Assembly: GCA_036937835.1 (NCBI GenBank)
Contig: CM072880.1
Location: 18,000,001 to 18,064,000, forward strand
Origin: Pampus argenteus
Lineage: Eukaryota; Chordata; Actinopteri; Scombriformes; Stromateidae
Reading direction: 5' to 3'
DNA length: 64,000 nucleotides
Part shown: piece after piece, positions 49,670 through 62,769 of the stretch
Position numbering within the stretch: the stretch's first letter is position 1
Layout of the letters: each line of letters opens with the position of its first letter
The notes under the pieces: generated by a model
Databases searched by the model: none
What the model was told of the DNA's origin: nothing
Seen by the model: the letters and a program-made list of their open reading frames with translations, nothing else
Program-made: the position numbers and the translations under genes

Positions 49670-52233
49670 TTGTCAGTTTTGGCCTTCTCTCGCTGAGATA
49701 AAGCTATTTTTACAAATGTTACAGTAAAAGCTGCAGGAAGCTCTCAGAAGTGAGTTTTTTGCTCCTAATAATTAGAAATCAGTTACTTGTTGATGGCAAA
49801 CATGGTTTTGATTGAAAATATTGCTCCTTGTTTAAGAAAAACAGTAGTTGTCAGTTTTGGCCTTCTCTCGCTGAGATAAAGCTATTTTTACAAATGTTAC
49901 AGTAAAAGCTGCAGGAAGCTCTCAGAAGTGAGTTTTTTGCTCAAAATCATTAGAAATCAGTTACTTGTTGATGGCAAACATGGTTTTGATTGAAAATATT
50001 GCTCCTTGTTTAAGAAAAACAGTAGTTGTCAGTTTTGGGCTTCTCTCGCCGAGAGAAAGCTATTTTTACAAATGTTACAGTAAAAGCTGCAGGAAGCTCT
50101 CAGAAGTGAGTTTTTTGCTCATAATCATTAGAAATCAGTTACTTGTTGATGGCAAACATGGTTTTGATTGAAAATATTGCTCCTTGTTTAAGAAAAACAG
50201 TAGTTGTCAGTTTTGGCCTTCTCTCGCTGAGATAAAGCTATTTTTACAAATGTTACAGTAAAAGCTGCAGGACGCTCTCAGAAGTGAGTTTTTTGCTCAT
50301 AATCATTAGAAATCAGTTACTTGTTGATGGCAAACATGGTTTTGATTGAAAATATTGCTCCTTGTTTAAGAAAAACAGTAGTGGTCAGTTTTGGGCTTCT
50401 CTCGCCGAGAGAAAGCTATTTTTACAAATGTTACAGTAAAAGCTGCAGGAAGCTCTCAGAAGTGAGTTTTTTGCTCCTAATCATTAGAAATCAGTTACTT
50501 GTTGATGGCAAACATGGTTTTGATTGAAAATATTGCTCCTTGTTTAAGAAAAACAGTAGTTGTCAGTTTTGGGCTTCTCTCGCCGAGAGAAAGCTATTTT
50601 TACAAATGTTACAGTAAAAGCTGCAGGAAGCTTTCAGAAGTGAGTTTTTTGGTCCTAATCTTTAGAAATCAGTTACTTGTTGATGGCAAACATGGTTTTG
50701 ATTGAAAATATTGCTCCTTGTTTAAGAAAAACTATAGTTGTCAGTTTTGGCCTTCTCTCGCTGAGATAAAGCTATTTTTACAAATGTTACAGTAAAAGCT
50801 GCAGGAAGCTCTCAGAAGTGAGTTTTTTGCTCCTAATCATTAGAAATCAGTTACTTGTTGATGGCAAACATGGTTTTGTTTGAAAATATTGCTCCTTGTT
50901 TAAGAAAAACAGTACTTGTCAGTTTTGGCCTTCTCTCGCTGAGATAAAGCTATTTTTACAAATGTTACAGTAAAAGCTGCAGGAAGCTCTCAGAAGTGAG
51001 TTTTTTGCTCCTAATCATTAGAAATCAGTTACTTGTTGATGGCAAACATGGTTTTGATTGAAAATATTGCTCCTTGGTTAAGAAAAACAGTAGTTGTCAG
51101 TTTTGGCCTTCTCTCGCTGAGATAAAGCTATTTTTTACAAATGTTACAGTAAAAGCTGCAGGAAGCTCTCAGAAGTGAGTTTTTTGCTCCTAATCATTAG
51201 AAATCAGTTACTTGTTGATGGCAAACATGGTTTTGATTGAAAATATTGCTCCTTGGTTAAGAAAAACAGTACTTGTCAGTTTTGGCCTTCTCTCGCTGAG
51301 ATAAAGCTATTTTTACAAATGTTACAGTAAAAGCTGCAGGAAGCTCTCAGAAGTGAGTTTTTTGCTCCTAATAATTAGAAATCAGTTACTTGTTGATGGC
51401 AAACATGGTTTTGATTGAAAATATTGCTCCTTGTTTAAGAAAAACAGTAGTTGTCAGTTTTGGCCTTCTCTCGCTGAGATAAAGCTATTTTTACAAATGT
51501 TACAGTAAAAGCTGCAGGAAGCTCTCAGAAGTGAGTTTTTTGCTCAAAATCATTAGAAATCAGTTACTTGTTGATGGCAAACATGGTTTTGATTGAAAAT
51601 ATTGCTCCTTGTTTAAGAAAAACAGTAGTTGTCAGTTTTGGGCTTCTCTCGCCGAGAGAAAGCTATTTTTACAAATGTTACAGTAAAAGCTGCAGGAAGC
51701 TCTCAGAAGTGAGTTTTTTGCTCATAATCATTAGAAATCAGTTACTTGTTGATGGCAAACATGGTTTTGATTGAAAATATTGCTCCTTGTTTAAGAAAAA
51801 CAGTAGTTGTCAGTTTTGGCCTTCTCTCGCTGAGATAAAGCTATTTTTACAAATGTTACAGTAAAAGCTGCAGGACGCTCTCAGAAGTGAGTTTTTTGCT
51901 CATAATCATTAGAAATCAGTTACTTGTTGATGGCAAACATGGTTTTGATTGAAAATATTGCTCCTTGTTTAAGAAAAACAGTAGTTGTCAGTTTTGGGCT
52001 TCTCTCGCCGAGAGAAAGCTATTTTTACAAATGTTACAGTAAAAGCTGCAGGAAGCTCTCAGAAGTGAGTTTTTTGCTCCTAATCATTAGAAATCAGTTA
52101 CTTGTTGATGGCAAACATGGTTTTGATTGAAAATATTGCTCCTTGTTTAAGAAAAACAGTAGTTGTCAGTTTTGGGCTTCTCTCGCCGAGAGAAAGCTAT
52201 TTTTACAAATGTTACAGTAAAAGCTGCAGGAAG
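49670..52233 (+). repeat. Nine-unit-offset pair: 49.67-50.63 and 51.27-52.23 kb
   Basis: About five units recur at an offset of 1,603 bp (nine units plus one added T). Rare marks GCTCAAAATC (49941 and 51544) and GCAGGACGCTC (50268 and 51871) are in both. One difference seen is GTGGTCAG near 50391 versus GTTGTCAG. With the 46.2-47.2 kb block this makes three copies of the same unit string. Confidence 0.8.
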
Positions 52234-54217
52234 CTCTCAGAAGTGAGTTTTTTGCTAATAATAATTAGAAATCAGTTACTTGTTGATGGCAAACATGGTT
52301 TTGATTGAAAATATTGCTCCTTGGTTAAGGAAAACAGTAGTTGTCAGTTTTGGCCTTCTCTCGCTGAGATAAAGCTATTTTTACAAATGTTACAGTAAAA
52401 GCTGCAGGAAGCTCTCAGAAGTGAGTTTTTTGCTCCTAATAATTAGAAATCAGTTACTTGTTGATGGCAAACATGGTTTTGATTGAAAGTATTGCTCCTT
52501 GTTTAAGAAAAACAGTAGTTGTCAGTTTTGGCCTTCTCTCGCTGAGATAAAGCTATTTTTACAAATGTTACAGTAAAAGCTGCAGGAAGCTCTCAGAAGT
52601 GAGTTTTTTGCTCCTAATCATTAGAAATCAGTTACTTGTTGATGGCAAACATGGTTTTGATTGAAAATATTGCTCCTTGTTTAAGAAAAACAGTAGTTGT
52701 CAGTTTTGGGCTTCTCTCGCCGAGAGAAAGCTATTTTTACAAATGTTACAGTAAAAGCTGCAGGAAGCTCTCAGAAGTGAGTTTTTTTGCTCCTAATCAT
52801 TAGAAATCAGTTACTTGTTGATGGCAAACATGGTTTTGTTTGAAAATATTGCTCCTTGTTTAAGAAAAACAGTACTTGTCAGTTTTGGCCTTCTCTCGCT
52901 GAGATAAAGCTATTTTTACAAATGTTACAGTAAAAGCTGCAGGAAGCTCTCAGAAGTGAGTTTTTTGCTCATAATCATTAGAAATCAGTTACTTGTTGAT
53001 GGCAAACATGGTTTTGTTTGAAAATATTGCTCCCTGTTTAAGAAAAACAGTACTTGTCAGTTTTGGCCTTCTCTCGCTGAGATAAAGCTATTTTTACAAA
53101 TGTTACAGTAAAAGCTGCAGGAAGCTCTCAGAAGTGAGTTTTTTGCTCATAATCATTAGAAATCAGTTACTTGTTGATGGCAAACATGGTTTTGATTGAA
53201 AATATTGCTCCTTGTTTAAGAAAAACAGTAGTTGTCAGTTTTGGGCTTCTCTCGCCGAGAGAAAGCTATTTTTACAAATGTTACAGTAAAAGCTGCAGGA
53301 AGCTCTCAGAAGTGAGTTTTTTGCTAATAATAATTAGAAATCAGTTACTTGTTGATGGCAAACATGGTTTTGATTGAAAATATTGCTCCTTGGTTAAGGA
53401 AAACAGTAGTTGTCAGTTTTGGCCTTCTCTCGCTGAGATAAAGCTATTTTTACAAATGTTACAGTAAAAGCTGCAGGAAGCTCTCAGAAGTGAGTTTTTT
53501 GCTCCTAATAATTAGAAATCAGTTACTTGTTGATGGCAAACATGGTTTTGATTGAAAGTATTGCTCCTTGTTTAAGAAAAACAGTAGTTGTCAGTTTTGG
53601 CCTTCTCTCGCTGAGATAAAGCTATTTTTACAAATGTTACAGTAAAAGCTGCAGGAAGCTCTCAGAAGTGAGTTTTTTGCTCCTAATCATTAGAAATCAG
53701 TTACTTGTTGATGGCAAACATGGTTTTGATTGAAAATATTGCTCCTTGTTTAAGAAAAACAGTAGTTGTCAGTTTTGGGCTTCTCTCGCCGAGAGAAAGC
53801 TATTTTTACAAATGTTACAGTAAAAGCTGCAGGAAGCTCTCAGAAGTGAGTTTTTTTGCTCCTAATCATTAGAAATCAGTTATTTGTTGATGGCAAACAT
53901 GGTTTTGTTTGAAAATATTGCTCCTTGTTTAAGAAAAACAGTACTTGTCAGTTTTGGCCTTCTCTCGCTGAGATAAAGCTATTTTTACAAATGTTACAGT
54001 AAAAGCTGCAGGAAGCTCTCAGAAGTGAGTTTTTTGCTCATAATCATTAGAAATCAGTTACTTGTTGATGGCAAACATGGTTTTGTTTGAAAATATTGCT
54101 CCCTGTTTAAGAAAAACAGTACTTGTCAGTTTTGGCCTTCTCTCGCTGAGATAAAGCTATTTTTACAAATGTTACAGTAAAAGCTGCAGGAAGCTCTCAG
54201 AAGTGAGTTTTTTGCTC
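52082..54217 (+). repeat. Six-unit (1,069-bp) tandem duplication
   Basis: 52082-53148 and 53151-54217 are adjacent and match at every rare mark checked: GCTAATAATAATTAG, CTTGGTTAAGGAAAAC, GATTGAAAGTATTGC, the added T in GAGTTTTTTTGCTCC, and CTCCCTGTTTAAG. The one difference found is C52814 versus T53883 (GTTACTTG versus GTTATTTG). The first part of this string also occurs at 47.6-48.2 kb. Confidence 0.85.
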
Positions 54218-57200
54218 CTAATCATTAGAAATCAGTTACTTGTTGATGGCAAACATGGTTTTGTTTGAAAATATTGCTCCTTGTTTAAGAAAAACAGTAC
54301 TTGTCAGTTTTGGCCTTCTCTCGCTGAGATAAAGCTATTTTTACAAATATTACAGTAAAAGCTGCAGGAAGCTCTCAGAAGTGAGTTTTTTGCTCATAAT
54401 CATTAGAAATCAGTTACTTGTTGATGGCAAACATGGTTTTGATTGAAAATATTGCTCCTTGTTTAAGAAAAACAGTAGTTGTCAGTTTTGGCCTTCTCTC
54501 GCTGAGATAAAGCTATTTTTACAAATATTACAGTAAAAGCTGCAGGAAGCTCTCAGAAGTGAGTTTTTTGCTCATAATCATTAGAAATCAGTTACTTGTT
54601 GATGGCAAACATGGTTTTGTTTGAAAATATTGCTCCTTGTTTAAGAAAAACAGTACTTGTCAGTTTTGGCCTTCTCTCGCTGAGATAAAGCTATTTTTAC
54701 AAATGTTACAGTAAAAGCTGCAGGAAGCTCTCAGAAGTGAGTTTTTTGCTCATAATCATTAGAAATCAGTTACTTGTTGATGGCAAACATGGTTTTGATT
54801 GAAAATATTGCTCCTTGGTTAAGAAAAACAGTAGTTGTCAGTTTTGGCCTTCTCTCGCTGAGATAAAGCTATTTTTACAAATGTTACAGTAAAAGCTGCA
54901 GGAAGCTCTCAGAAGTGAGTTTTTTGCTCCTAATAATTAGAAATCAGTTACTTGTTGATGGCAAACATGGTTTTGATTGAAAATATTGCTCCTTGTTTAA
55001 GAAAAACAGTAGTTGTCAGTTTTGGCCTTCTCTCGCTGAGATAAAGCTATTTTTACAAATGTTACAGTAAAAGCTGCAGGAAGCTCTCAGAAGTGAGTTT
55101 TTTGCTCATAATCATTAGAAATCAGTTACTTGTTGATGGCAAACATGGTTTTGATTGAAAATATTGCTCCTTGTTTAAGAAAAACAGTAGTTGTCAGTTT
55201 TGGCCTTCTCTCGCCGAGATAAAGCTATTTTTACAAATGTTACAGTAAAAGCTGCAGGAAGCTCTCAGAAGTGAGTTTTTTGCTCCTAATCATTAGAAAT
55301 CAGTTACTTGTTGATGGCAAACATGGTTTTGATTGAAAATATTGCTCCTTGTTTAAGAAAAACAGTAGTTGTCAGTTTTGGGCTTCTCTCGCCGAGAGAA
55401 AGCTATTTTTACAAATGTTACAGTAAAAGCTGCAGGAAGCTCTCAGAAGTGAGTTTTTTGCTCCTAATCATTAGAAATCAGTTACTTGTTGATGGCAAAC
55501 ATGGTTTTGTTTGAAAATATTGCTCCTTGTTTAAGAAAAACAGTACTTGTCAGTTTTGGCCTTCTCTCGCTGAGATAAAGCTATTTTTACAAATGTTACA
55601 GTAAAAGCTGCAGGAAGCTCTCAGAAGTGAGTTTTTTGCTCCTAATCATTAGAAATCAGTTACTTGTTGATGGAAAACATGGTTTTGATTGAAAATATTG
55701 CTCCTTTTTTAAGAAAAACAGTAGTTGTCAGTTTTGGGCTTCTCTCGCCGAGAGAAAGCTATTTTTACAAATGTTACAGTAAAAGCTGCAGGAAGCTTTC
55801 AGAAGTGAGTTTTTTTGGTCCTAATCTTTAGAAATCAGTTACTTGTTGATGGCAAACATGGTTTTGTTTGAAAATATTGCTCCTTGTTTAAGAAAAACAG
55901 TACTTGTCAGTTTTGGCCTTCTCTCGCTGAGATAAAGCTATTTTTACAAATGTTACAGTAAAAGCTGCAGGAAGCTCTCAGAAGTGAGTTTTTTGCTCCT
56001 AATCATTAGAAATCAGTTACTTGTTGATGGCAAACATGGTTTTGATTGAAAATATTGCTCCTTGTTTAAGAAAAACAGTAGTTGTCAGTTTTGGGCTTCT
56101 CTCGCCGAGAGAAAGCTATTTTTACAAATGTTACAGTAAAAGCTGCAGGAAGCTCTCAGAAGTGAGTTTTTTGCTCCTAATCATTAGAAATCAGTTACTT
56201 GTTGATGGCAAACATGGTTTTGTTTGAAAATATTGCTCCTTGTTTACGAAAAACAGTACTTGTCAGTTTTGGCCTTCTCTCGCTGAGATAAAGCTATTTT
56301 TACAAATGTTACAGTAAAAGCTGCAGGAAGCTCTCAGAAGTGAGTTTTTTGCTCATAATCATTAGAAATCAGTTACTTGTTGATGGCAAACATGGTTTTG
56401 TTTGAAAATATTGCTCCTTGTTTAAGAAAAACAGTACTTGTCAGTTTTGGCCTTCTCTCGCTGAGATAAAGCTATTTTTACAAATGTTACAGTAAAAGCT
56501 GCAGGAAGCTCTCAGAAGTGAGTTTTTTGCTAATAATAATTATAAATCAGTTACTTGTTGATGGCAAACATGGTTTTGATTGAAAATATTGCTCCTTGTT
56601 TAAGAAAAACAGTAGTTGTCAGTTTTGGCCTTCTCTCGCCGAGATAAAGCTATTTTTACAAATGTTACAGTAAAAGCTGCAGGAAGCTCTCAGAAGTGAG
56701 TTTTTTGCTCCTAATCATTAGAAATCAGTTACTTGTTGATGGCAAACATGGTTTTGATTGAAAATATTGCTCCTTGTTTAAGAAAAACAGTAGTTGTCAG
56801 TTTTGGGCTTCTCTCGCCGAGAGAAAGCTATTTTTACAAATGTTACAGTAAAAGCTGCAGGAAGCTCTCAGAAGTGAGTTTTTTGCTCCTAATCATTAGA
56901 AATCAGTTACTTGTTGATGGCAAACATGGTTTTGTTTGAAAATATTGCTCCTTGTTTAAGAAAAACAGTACTTGTCAGTTTTGGCCTTCTCTCGCTGAGA
57001 TAAAGCTATTTTTACAAATGTTACAGTAAAAGCTGCAGGAAGCTCTCAGAAGTGAGTTTTTTGCTCCTAATCATTAGAAATCAGTTACTTGTTGATGGAA
57101 AACATGGTTTTGATTGAAAATATTGCTCCTTTTTTAAGAAAAACAGTAGTTGTCAGTTTTGGGCTTCTCTCGCCGAGAGAAAGCTATTTTTACAAATGTT

Positions 57201-57959
57201 ACAGTAAAAGCTGCAGGAAGCTTTCAGAAGTGAGTTTTTTTGGTCCTAATCTTTAGAAATCAGTTACTTGTTGATGGCAAACATGGTTTTGTTTGAAAAT
57301 ATTGCTCCTTGTTTAAGAAAAACAGTACTTGTCAGTTTTGGCCTTCTCTCGCTGAGATAAAGCTATTTTTACAAATGTTACAGTAAAAGCTGCAGGAAGC
57401 TCTCAGAAGTGAGTTTTTTGCTCATAATCATTAGAAATCAGTTACTTGTTGATGGCAAACATGGTTTTGATTGAAAATATTGCTCCTTGTTTAAGAAAAA
57501 CAGTAGTTGTCAGTTTTGGCCTTCTCTCGCCGAGATAAAGCTATTTTTTACAAATGTTACAGTAAAAGCTGCAGGAAGCTCTCAGAAGTGAGTTTTTTGC
57601 TCCTAATCATTAGAAATCAGTTACTTGTTGATGGCAAACATGGTTTTGTTTGAAAATATTGCTCCTTGTTTACGAAAAACAGTACTTGTCAGTTTTGGCC
57701 TTCTCTCGCTGAGATAAAGCTATTTTTACAAATGTTACAGTAAAAGCTGCAGGAAGCTCTCAGAAGTGAGTTTTTTGCTCATAATCATTAGAAATCAGTT
57801 ACTTGTTGATGGCAAACATGGTTTTGTTTGAAAATATTGCTCCTTGTTTAAGAAAAACAGTAGTTGTCAGTTTTGGCCTTCTCTCGCTGAGATAAAGCTA
57901 TTTTTACAAATGTTACAGTAAAAGCTGCAGGAAGCTCTCAGAAGTGAGTTTTTTGCTCC
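53150..57959 (+). repeat. Copy 1 of a 27-unit (4,810-bp) tandem duplication
   Basis: Matches 57960-62769 at a constant offset of 4,810 bp. Every rare mark I compared was identical: the GTTATTTG change, CTCCCTGTTTAAG, two ACAAATATTACAG units, GGAAAACATGG with CTCCTTTTTTAAG units, TAATAATAATTATAAATC, added T's, and TTACGAAAAAC. The match continues to about 58135 versus 62945. Inside the unit, 55.3-57.2 kb holds a smaller internal repeat of about eight units (1,424-1,425 bp). Confidence 0.92.
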
Positions 57960-60900
57960 TAATCATTAGAAATCAGTTACTTGTTGATGGCAAACATGGT
58001 TTTGATTGAAAATATTGCTCCTTGTTTAAGAAAAACAGTAGTTGTCAGTTTTGGGCTTCTCTCGCCGAGAGAAAGCTATTTTTACAAATGTTACAGTAAA
58101 AGCTGCAGGAAGCTCTCAGAAGTGAGTTTTTTGCTAATAATAATTAGAAATCAGTTACTTGTTGATGGCAAACATGGTTTTGATTGAAAATATTGCTCCT
58201 TGGTTAAGGAAAACAGTAGTTGTCAGTTTTGGCCTTCTCTCGCTGAGATAAAGCTATTTTTACAAATGTTACAGTAAAAGCTGCAGGAAGCTCTCAGAAG
58301 TGAGTTTTTTGCTCCTAATAATTAGAAATCAGTTACTTGTTGATGGCAAACATGGTTTTGATTGAAAGTATTGCTCCTTGTTTAAGAAAAACAGTAGTTG
58401 TCAGTTTTGGCCTTCTCTCGCTGAGATAAAGCTATTTTTACAAATGTTACAGTAAAAGCTGCAGGAAGCTCTCAGAAGTGAGTTTTTTGCTCCTAATCAT
58501 TAGAAATCAGTTACTTGTTGATGGCAAACATGGTTTTGATTGAAAATATTGCTCCTTGTTTAAGAAAAACAGTAGTTGTCAGTTTTGGGCTTCTCTCGCC
58601 GAGAGAAAGCTATTTTTACAAATGTTACAGTAAAAGCTGCAGGAAGCTCTCAGAAGTGAGTTTTTTTGCTCCTAATCATTAGAAATCAGTTATTTGTTGA
58701 TGGCAAACATGGTTTTGTTTGAAAATATTGCTCCTTGTTTAAGAAAAACAGTACTTGTCAGTTTTGGCCTTCTCTCGCTGAGATAAAGCTATTTTTACAA
58801 ATGTTACAGTAAAAGCTGCAGGAAGCTCTCAGAAGTGAGTTTTTTGCTCATAATCATTAGAAATCAGTTACTTGTTGATGGCAAACATGGTTTTGTTTGA
58901 AAATATTGCTCCCTGTTTAAGAAAAACAGTACTTGTCAGTTTTGGCCTTCTCTCGCTGAGATAAAGCTATTTTTACAAATGTTACAGTAAAAGCTGCAGG
59001 AAGCTCTCAGAAGTGAGTTTTTTGCTCCTAATCATTAGAAATCAGTTACTTGTTGATGGCAAACATGGTTTTGTTTGAAAATATTGCTCCTTGTTTAAGA
59101 AAAACAGTACTTGTCAGTTTTGGCCTTCTCTCGCTGAGATAAAGCTATTTTTACAAATATTACAGTAAAAGCTGCAGGAAGCTCTCAGAAGTGAGTTTTT
59201 TGCTCATAATCATTAGAAATCAGTTACTTGTTGATGGCAAACATGGTTTTGATTGAAAATATTGCTCCTTGTTTAAGAAAAACAGTAGTTGTCAGTTTTG
59301 GCCTTCTCTCGCTGAGATAAAGCTATTTTTACAAATATTACAGTAAAAGCTGCAGGAAGCTCTCAGAAGTGAGTTTTTTGCTCATAATCATTAGAAATCA
59401 GTTACTTGTTGATGGCAAACATGGTTTTGTTTGAAAATATTGCTCCTTGTTTAAGAAAAACAGTACTTGTCAGTTTTGGCCTTCTCTCGCTGAGATAAAG
59501 CTATTTTTACAAATGTTACAGTAAAAGCTGCAGGAAGCTCTCAGAAGTGAGTTTTTTGCTCATAATCATTAGAAATCAGTTACTTGTTGATGGCAAACAT
59601 GGTTTTGATTGAAAATATTGCTCCTTGGTTAAGAAAAACAGTAGTTGTCAGTTTTGGCCTTCTCTCGCTGAGATAAAGCTATTTTTACAAATGTTACAGT
59701 AAAAGCTGCAGGAAGCTCTCAGAAGTGAGTTTTTTGCTCCTAATAATTAGAAATCAGTTACTTGTTGATGGCAAACATGGTTTTGATTGAAAATATTGCT
59801 CCTTGTTTAAGAAAAACAGTAGTTGTCAGTTTTGGCCTTCTCTCGCTGAGATAAAGCTATTTTTACAAATGTTACAGTAAAAGCTGCAGGAAGCTCTCAG
59901 AAGTGAGTTTTTTGCTCATAATCATTAGAAATCAGTTACTTGTTGATGGCAAACATGGTTTTGATTGAAAATATTGCTCCTTGTTTAAGAAAAACAGTAG
60001 TTGTCAGTTTTGGCCTTCTCTCGCCGAGATAAAGCTATTTTTACAAATGTTACAGTAAAAGCTGCAGGAAGCTCTCAGAAGTGAGTTTTTTGCTCCTAAT
60101 CATTAGAAATCAGTTACTTGTTGATGGCAAACATGGTTTTGATTGAAAATATTGCTCCTTGTTTAAGAAAAACAGTAGTTGTCAGTTTTGGGCTTCTCTC
60201 GCCGAGAGAAAGCTATTTTTACAAATGTTACAGTAAAAGCTGCAGGAAGCTCTCAGAAGTGAGTTTTTTGCTCCTAATCATTAGAAATCAGTTACTTGTT
60301 GATGGCAAACATGGTTTTGTTTGAAAATATTGCTCCTTGTTTAAGAAAAACAGTACTTGTCAGTTTTGGCCTTCTCTCGCTGAGATAAAGCTATTTTTAC
60401 AAATGTTACAGTAAAAGCTGCAGGAAGCTCTCAGAAGTGAGTTTTTTGCTCCTAATCATTAGAAATCAGTTACTTGTTGATGGAAAACATGGTTTTGATT
60501 GAAAATATTGCTCCTTTTTTAAGAAAAACAGTAGTTGTCAGTTTTGGGCTTCTCTCGCCGAGAGAAAGCTATTTTTACAAATGTTACAGTAAAAGCTGCA
60601 GGAAGCTTTCAGAAGTGAGTTTTTTTGGTCCTAATCTTTAGAAATCAGTTACTTGTTGATGGCAAACATGGTTTTGTTTGAAAATATTGCTCCTTGTTTA
60701 AGAAAAACAGTACTTGTCAGTTTTGGCCTTCTCTCGCTGAGATAAAGCTATTTTTACAAATGTTACAGTAAAAGCTGCAGGAAGCTCTCAGAAGTGAGTT
60801 TTTTGCTCCTAATCATTAGAAATCAGTTACTTGTTGATGGCAAACATGGTTTTGATTGAAAATATTGCTCCTTGTTTAAGAAAAACAGTAGTTGTCAGTT

Positions 60901-62769
60901 TTGGGCTTCTCTCGCCGAGAGAAAGCTATTTTTACAAATGTTACAGTAAAAGCTGCAGGAAGCTCTCAGAAGTGAGTTTTTTGCTCCTAATCATTAGAAA
61001 TCAGTTACTTGTTGATGGCAAACATGGTTTTGTTTGAAAATATTGCTCCTTGTTTACGAAAAACAGTACTTGTCAGTTTTGGCCTTCTCTCGCTGAGATA
61101 AAGCTATTTTTACAAATGTTACAGTAAAAGCTGCAGGAAGCTCTCAGAAGTGAGTTTTTTGCTCATAATCATTAGAAATCAGTTACTTGTTGATGGCAAA
61201 CATGGTTTTGTTTGAAAATATTGCTCCTTGTTTAAGAAAAACAGTACTTGTCAGTTTTGGCCTTCTCTCGCTGAGATAAAGCTATTTTTACAAATGTTAC
61301 AGTAAAAGCTGCAGGAAGCTCTCAGAAGTGAGTTTTTTGCTAATAATAATTATAAATCAGTTACTTGTTGATGGCAAACATGGTTTTGATTGAAAATATT
61401 GCTCCTTGTTTAAGAAAAACAGTAGTTGTCAGTTTTGGCCTTCTCTCGCCGAGATAAAGCTATTTTTACAAATGTTACAGTAAAAGCTGCAGGAAGCTCT
61501 CAGAAGTGAGTTTTTTGCTCCTAATCATTAGAAATCAGTTACTTGTTGATGGCAAACATGGTTTTGATTGAAAATATTGCTCCTTGTTTAAGAAAAACAG
61601 TAGTTGTCAGTTTTGGGCTTCTCTCGCCGAGAGAAAGCTATTTTTACAAATGTTACAGTAAAAGCTGCAGGAAGCTCTCAGAAGTGAGTTTTTTGCTCCT
61701 AATCATTAGAAATCAGTTACTTGTTGATGGCAAACATGGTTTTGTTTGAAAATATTGCTCCTTGTTTAAGAAAAACAGTACTTGTCAGTTTTGGCCTTCT
61801 CTCGCTGAGATAAAGCTATTTTTACAAATGTTACAGTAAAAGCTGCAGGAAGCTCTCAGAAGTGAGTTTTTTGCTCCTAATCATTAGAAATCAGTTACTT
61901 GTTGATGGAAAACATGGTTTTGATTGAAAATATTGCTCCTTTTTTAAGAAAAACAGTAGTTGTCAGTTTTGGGCTTCTCTCGCCGAGAGAAAGCTATTTT
62001 TACAAATGTTACAGTAAAAGCTGCAGGAAGCTTTCAGAAGTGAGTTTTTTTGGTCCTAATCTTTAGAAATCAGTTACTTGTTGATGGCAAACATGGTTTT
62101 GTTTGAAAATATTGCTCCTTGTTTAAGAAAAACAGTACTTGTCAGTTTTGGCCTTCTCTCGCTGAGATAAAGCTATTTTTACAAATGTTACAGTAAAAGC
62201 TGCAGGAAGCTCTCAGAAGTGAGTTTTTTGCTCATAATCATTAGAAATCAGTTACTTGTTGATGGCAAACATGGTTTTGATTGAAAATATTGCTCCTTGT
62301 TTAAGAAAAACAGTAGTTGTCAGTTTTGGCCTTCTCTCGCCGAGATAAAGCTATTTTTTACAAATGTTACAGTAAAAGCTGCAGGAAGCTCTCAGAAGTG
62401 AGTTTTTTGCTCCTAATCATTAGAAATCAGTTACTTGTTGATGGCAAACATGGTTTTGTTTGAAAATATTGCTCCTTGTTTACGAAAAACAGTACTTGTC
62501 AGTTTTGGCCTTCTCTCGCTGAGATAAAGCTATTTTTACAAATGTTACAGTAAAAGCTGCAGGAAGCTCTCAGAAGTGAGTTTTTTGCTCATAATCATTA
62601 GAAATCAGTTACTTGTTGATGGCAAACATGGTTTTGTTTGAAAATATTGCTCCTTGTTTAAGAAAAACAGTAGTTGTCAGTTTTGGCCTTCTCTCGCTGA
62701 GATAAAGCTATTTTTACAAATGTTACAGTAAAAGCTGCAGGAAGCTCTCAGAAGTGAGTTTTTTGCTCC
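57960..62769 (+). repeat. Copy 2 of a 27-unit (4,810-bp) tandem duplication
   Basis: Second copy of 53150-57959, with no difference noticed at any mark, including changes found nowhere else in the window such as the paired ACAAATATTACAG units (near 59156 and 59334). After about 62945 the sequence returns to ordinary A, C-like and B units. The 4,810 bp equals 27 x 178 plus 4 added bases, and those added bases are kept in both copies. Confidence 0.92.
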
